A stretch of 64,000 nucleotides of DNA from Aphelocoma coerulescens. Lineage: Eukaryota; Chordata; Aves; Passeriformes; Corvidae. Positions 58,494 through 64,000 of this stretch are shown here, piece after piece. A model generated the notes under the pieces. That model worked only from the letters and a program-made list of their open reading frames with translations, searched no databases and was not told the origin of the DNA. The stretch spans positions 9,481,301-9,545,300 of the forward strand of contig NW_027184085.1 of NCBI RefSeq assembly GCF_041296385.1, written 5' to 3'. Within the stretch, counting starts at the first letter, position 1. Every line of letters starts with the position of its first letter. The translations under genes were made by a program, and so were the position numbers.

Positions 58494-61170
58494 GTACCTC
58501 TGTGTGCTGATCGTATGCTCAAGTTGTGTGGGAAAGCATTCTGTGGCTGGAGAGGAGGTGCTGCTACTGTGGCATAGCTCATCCAGCATCCCTTCTGTGC
58601 CCAAGCTGGGCCAGTTGAAAGCCAATTAGGTGCTTTTCTTAATAAAGAGTTTTCCTAAAAAAAAAAATAAAGTCAACTAAGAGGCAGCACTGGGTCCCTG
58701 GGCACCTGCATCAAAGAGCTAAGTGGGATTTTCCTTCAGCCAGCTCTTCCTGGGGAGAGAAACATGTGGGACAGGGGATGGGAGGTTTGGCTCATGGCTC
58801 TGCAAGGTGTCTTGGTGACTTTTTGTGTTTGATTGAGTTTTTTGATGAGGCAGCACTACAGGTTGTGGTTCAGATTGCAGCATTTGCTGATGGCTCTGAA
58901 AATCAGAGGGTTCTCCTGCTTGCCTCTTTGCCCTTTGCTTCCCTCCTAGGAGTGGGAGACCATCTATGGAGCATCCAGAGGGGTAAGAAAGGGAGTTTGG
59001 GTTTTGGTTTTCTCTAGGTATTTTATTTCATCTGGGGAAGAAATGCTCAAACTGCAGCAGCTCTGTAAGAAGGGGAAGATTTAATGGGAACTGCCAAACA
59101 CATTATCATTTTTTTCCCAAGGTGAGCAATTGTTGTGGAAAAAGCTGATGTTTTTACCCTGCCCCAGCCTGATCCAGCCAAATACCCTGGTTTGCACCCA
59201 AAAATGGTGGGATAGCCACTGGGCTACCTCCACCTCAACACTCTCAGAGTGCCTGGTCCCTCCATCACTGGGTGTGGGGTACCATATTTGCAGGGTCAAG
59301 CCATGTCAGTTGCTTCAATGCAGAGCCCTGAGGGGATGACATGGCCTCTCCATCAGTGCTCTCAGACAGGCAGTGATGGTGGGAAATACATGGAGGTGTT
59401 AGTGACACTGGTGGCAGGGCCACACCAGTTGGAAAAGGCAGCTCTTGGGCAGTAAGAACTTAATTTATTCTATATAGAGATACCCTGAGGTGCGGAGAGA
59501 GCTCAAGGTGCCAGCTCTCCTGGTGGGTGCAAGGATGGCTTGGGAAGGGTTCACCTCCCAGCATTTCAGGAAGGTACAGCAGTCGTGGGCACTGCTTTTA
59601 ATCAATATCCCCTTGCAAGAGACATGTTCCTCATCACTGACGGATGGAGAAGAGTGTTTGGGGAATAATTTGCTCAGTGAGCAAGTGCAAGCATTCAGTG
59701 AGTGAGGTGCCAGCCTTGTTTTCTGACTCCCTGCCCTTCTGGCTGGGTAATGAAAAATCTGATTTGTGGATGATTTGAGGAAAACTGCCACTATTCATCA
59801 GATGAATTATTTGCGATGCCTAATTCAATCGTTTCCCAAACACCAGAGAAAGGCAGCGCTGCAGCAGCTGGAGCTGCTCTGACCCCAGACCCCACTGGCA
59901 CATTCAGCCTGCTTAGCCCAGCTGGGCACCCTCCAAATGCAGGTTTTTGTACCCAAAATTAACCCCACCAATGTCAGCATGCTGCGAGTATGCCCAAGCC
60001 TCCCTGCACTCTTTCTTTGACTTATTACTTGTCATTTTCGAGGATGTCCCTGTTCCCCCAAATCCAGACAGAAGAGGGGAGGACATGGTTTGGTAGGGCC
60101 AAGTCTAGCTCATCTATGCCTCTTGTCCTGCAGTGGTGGTGTTGGGTCACAGCTCAAAGGGACATCCTGAGAAAGGATGAGGTGGTCCCACATGCCACAC
60201 TTGCATAGGAGTCTTAATTCTTGTGGAGGTGCAGGTCTCTTGTCACAAGCTGCCCCCCATCTTGACTCTTGTTGTCCCCATGGGCTGTTGGCACAGAGAA
60301 GCCCTTGCTTTTTGTGCCCACACAACCTGCATGCTGACCATGGGCAGCTTGGAGCACGGTAGGGAGAGGAGAAGTCCCTGCCAGCAGTCCGGAGGAGTTG
60401 GGTAACCTCATGTTCTGGCACATCCCTGTCGGCCCAAGGTCCACAGGCTGAGCTCTATCCCTACCTCCTCATGGCAGCCCACCTCTGCACCAGCCGTGAG
60501 TTTTAAGCCTGTACTTGGCAGCCCCATGGGAAGCCCAGCATCCCTGCAGGAGAAAACCCACAAAGGAGCACTGGAGGCTGCCCAGAGACAGAATATCCAT
60601 GCAGGCCCTGCTCACACGTGGTGTTTCTTGGCAGAAGAAGCAGCTCCTCTTTCACCTCTCCACCTCCTGTTATCTTTGCAGGGTCTGATTTATGCACAGC
60701 ACCTCGGCAGGCAGGACCGAATGAGCACTAATAGGATCAGATGGATGTCGAGCTGTCGAATACCATAGGGCCTGATTCAATCAGTGTCTGCTTTCTTCCA
60801 GGCTCTTTCTTTCAGGATTTTAATAATGCCAGGGCTTGGCACCAGAAGATGAAGCCATCAGTGGCGGGAGCAGTGGATCTTATCGAGACCACCACTTTGT
60901 GAGCTGGCCATGAATGCAGTTTTCCCTCCACCAGAGAAAGTCAGGTGATGGCTGGCCCAAGCATCCCACACCATGAAGCAATCTCTGGGGCTGACCCAGA
61001 AGTGGGGGAGACACCCTCATTCCCTCCCCAGGGTTTTGCAAATTGGGTTTGAGCTCCAGCGTCCCTTTCCCCTGCTCAGCAGTGCCTTTCCCCAGACCAC
61101 TTAGCAGCTCTCCTGTTGCAGTTTGCTCTGGGAATTACAGTGATGTGCTCTGGGAATTATTACCATGGAG

Positions 61171-61171
<1 letters not shown>

Positions 61172-61241
<70 letters not shown>
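61172..61241 (+). repeat. GAT trinucleotide microsatellite
   Basis: A pure (GAT)n run of about 23 copies. It creates poly-Asp, poly-Met and poly-Ser frames that are not genes. Two copies of CTCTGGGAATTA flank it on the left. Confidence 0.97.
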
Positions 61242-64000
61242 TTTCCACATGGGCATGCAGTGAAGCATGTGCTGGATCGTGCCACCTCACAGCAGCTCCC
61301 TTGAACCTGGGTACAAGCACTTCACAGCTGTTGGGGATGCAGCCGTGTCACATCATGTGGCCAAAGACTCCCCTCCACCCCACCAGCACCGAGCTCACTC
61401 TGAAACTCAAGCAACTTTAAAATCACACTCCTCCCTTTCTGGAAGAGGGGCTGGTGGTTTCTCTGCTGCCAGAAGAGAGATGGATATTTGTAGCCTAAAC
61501 AGGTTTTTTATTCTCTCCTTTTGGCAAAATCTCCCCTTCTGTCTCCTAAATATAAAACATTAAATGTTTAGGGTATCCTTTATTTTTCTCCTGCTTTTAA
61601 GTTTGTAATTCAAGCCAGATTAGCGTGGTTTCCTCTTCTGTTTTATAGCCCCATCCTGGCCCCAAGCGAGCTCTCCTAATGCTCTCAGATGTTCCTCTAA
61701 TGGCTTACCTAGGCTGGAACTGGATACCCTTTCCTAATGGATTGCTAATAGCCTGTTTCTGGTTTTACAGGCTCCTTCAGTTAACTCGCAACAGCAGCGA
61801 TTGCTGCACTCACACATGCGATCTCCCCGAGCACATCTGCACGCTCACCCCTACATGCAGACGGGTGGCCAGACACCATCCTGAGCATCTCTGGGGAGCC
61901 CAGGGCAGGTCTTGCACCCAATTTGCTCCCCTCCCATGGCATTTTCTGGAGCAGGATCCCCCCTTTTCACAGTTTTTGGAGAGAGATCACGTGCGCTGAG
62001 CACTTGCCTGCTCGATGCACATCCCAGGAATGTGGCAAGGCTCAAGAAGGTATTTCTTACTCAGTGTCAGAGCTGGTGGCCAGACCGAGGGAGGATTTCC
62101 TCCTGTGGGTTGCCAGCAATTTGCAGATGCCGTCGTGAAGTCTAATTGAACCCACTGGCCGCGCTGACAACATGAAATGTTAACGAACCGTGAGGCAGGC
62201 TGCGCCTCAGATCTTGAGATTTGCAGTAAAAGGTCATGAGATATTTAAAGCTAATAATGTGGTTGGGTTCTCTCCTTCCTCTTCTGTGCTGGAAGCATTA
62301 GGGCCATGTTGGTGAGCATTTGCAAAGGCTGGAAGCATCCTTCTCTGGGAGTGCGAGCAGCAACGCTCCCACCATCACGGGATTTTAGGAGCTGGGGCAA
62401 AAAACAAATCCCCACGCAGACATCTGTGCCTGCTCAGATCCAGGCAAATGATTGGGGACAGGAATGGAAAGTTTTTGGGTATCGCCAAGTACTTAGTGTT
62501 GGTGCAAGGATGGCATTGTCCCCTGGACTGACCTCCCTCACCCATATCGGAAGTGGCTACCAGGGTGGGCTCGGGCTCATCTCCCAGGGCAAAGCAACAT
62601 TTTTTGGTCAGAGCGGTGAATCTCACAGGCTGTCGCTGGAAGTTCCTGCCTTGGAGCAGCCTGAAATAGCCTGAAAGTGTGAGCTAATCCGCATATCCTG
62701 CCTGTGAGGGGCAAGGAGAGGGATGGAGCAAGCTGGGGAGGAAGGCAATAAGTGCCACTGCCTGCTACGGCAGCGTCCCCCGCCGGCGCGGTGGCAATGT
62801 CACATTGCAGCGGGCGAGCCTCTTTGTCCCCATTTGCATCCCCCCGTGCTTCTGCTGCTTTGCCTGCACTCCCCCTCTTTGCAAGGCAACCTTGGCAGGG
62901 AGGTCACCCTGAGCAAGCTGGGTTACAACTTCACGCCTGGTAGCTTTTATTGCAGCATTTCTCTCCCTTCCCCTCCTGGCTGCAAAGTCAGTGATTAAAA
63001 AAGAAGGGGGGAAAAATCCAAAGAATTAATAGGTGGGAGCAAAATACTGAGGCCGTAATAGTGTCACTCGCAGCTCAGCATGGGGCAGGCAGGGCTGGAG
63101 CAGAGAATGTCTCAGAGGAGGGTGGGGGTTGGGAAATGCCCAGAAATCACCTTTTCTGGGACAGAGCAGGCTCAGGACCCTTGGCTGGCATTGCCTGGGT
63201 GCTCTCAGCCCCCTTGGAAACTGCTGGTGACCTAAAAGTACTGAGCACCTGGCAGCTGTGAAGGTGCCACTGAGCAGCAGAGCACTCATGCGTGCATGTC
63301 CTCACCTCCATGCTCACACAGCTACAAGGAGGTAGGAAGGTGCTGGCAAGCCTAACTTTCCCTGCCTACATGCAGACCACACCAGGCAGGTGTCTGTGCC
63401 CTGCCATGCCCATGCACAAGCTGCTTTCACCCCCAGCCCACTGCATCAGCATGGTGAAGGCATCCGCAGGCAGCGCATGGCAGTGCCCAGTGGGTTAGAG
63501 CTGTTGCTGAGTGCCCTCAGCACCCCTGATCCCATCTTCCCCATAGCCACAAGCGAAAGTGACCTCCGACAGTTGTCACTTGGCAGGAGGGGGCCACCAC
63601 ATCTGGAGAAAATTTCCCATTATGGGTGTGGTTACAGCTGCTGCTTTCAAAGATGGTGTTTATTCTGAGCCAGAAAGGAATTTGTCCAGCTGCATCTGGT
63701 GTGGCACAGCCCGGACTGCAGAGCTCTGTGATAGCTCACCCTCCCAGACCCACAGCAGGGCTGGGCTCTGTGCAGCACCACAGCCTTTTCAGGAGAGCAG
63801 AGAGCACAGCTCAGACCCTGCTGGAGTGGCTCTTCCACTACCTGGCTGGCAGAGAATAAGAGGGAATCATTCACTTTTTCCAACCTTTAATTATTCCAGT
63901 GTCCAGGTAGAAAGTTTTGTCTGAGCTTGTACCAGCTGATTCTTGAGGCTCTGTGGAAGGAGGAGGTATTTGGGGGTGCCTTTGTTAGTAATCAGTGTCA

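Larger units (their letters stand above)
57940..64000 (+). other. CNTFR: CNTFR intron, 5' part (continues past window)
   Basis: This begins with GTGAGT after the D3 exon. I searched for the expected next exon (second half of D3 with the WSXWS box) and saw no match up to the window end. The segment holds an 18-base T run and a GAT microsatellite. The rest is unassigned. Confidence 0.85.

Noticed and set aside
61043..61420. Poly-Asp, poly-Met and poly-Ser ORFs
   Set aside because: They are translations of the GAT microsatellite.

Overview
The window is vertebrate nuclear DNA, almost certainly from a bird. It holds four coding exons on the + strand of one gene, CNTFR (ciliary neurotrophic factor receptor alpha), at 16029-16259, 49592-49709, 50497-50663 and 57776-57939. 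They splice in frame and encode the Ig-like domain, the four-cysteine cytokine-receptor domain and the first part of the second fibronectin III domain. I found neither the upstream signal-peptide exon nor the downstream exons for the WSXWS box and the GPI signal, so the gene appears to run off both ends of the window. Everything else is intron or flank. The bird assignment rests on the close match of the protein to chicken CNTFR as I remember it, on CR1 LINE tails, and on an ERVK-like LTR element. CNTFR lies on the avian Z chromosome, so this is probably Z-linked sequence.

Layout: 1-16028 is non-coding, with a CR1 tail near 2.5 kb, a probable solo LTR ending near 4.37 kb, a complete small LTR element at 9757-11945, an antisense CR1 remnant near 12.5 kb and an ATCC microsatellite near 13.9 kb. 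Then come the Ig exon at 16 kb and a 33-kb intron with ancient and younger CR1 pieces. The three remaining exons lie at 49.6, 50.5 and 57.8 kb. The last 6 kb is the start of another intron, with a GAT microsatellite near 61.2 kb.

The most unusual object is the LTR element at 9757-11945, oriented on the - strand. It has a perfect 6-bp target-site duplication, paired LTRs, a primer-binding-site candidate and a purine-rich tract. Instead of gag-pol-env it carries a matrix-like N-terminal gag segment, then a GC-rich low-complexity stretch, then a well-preserved Y-box-type cold-shock domain. The gag frame and the cold-shock frame are the same frame, separated by one TGA. This looks like a non-autonomous endogenous retrovirus that captured a host Y-box RNA-binding domain, possibly as a substitute for the missing nucleocapsid.

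No RNA genes, CRISPR arrays or second host gene could be supported. Long ORFs elsewhere look like chance or repeat-driven frames.
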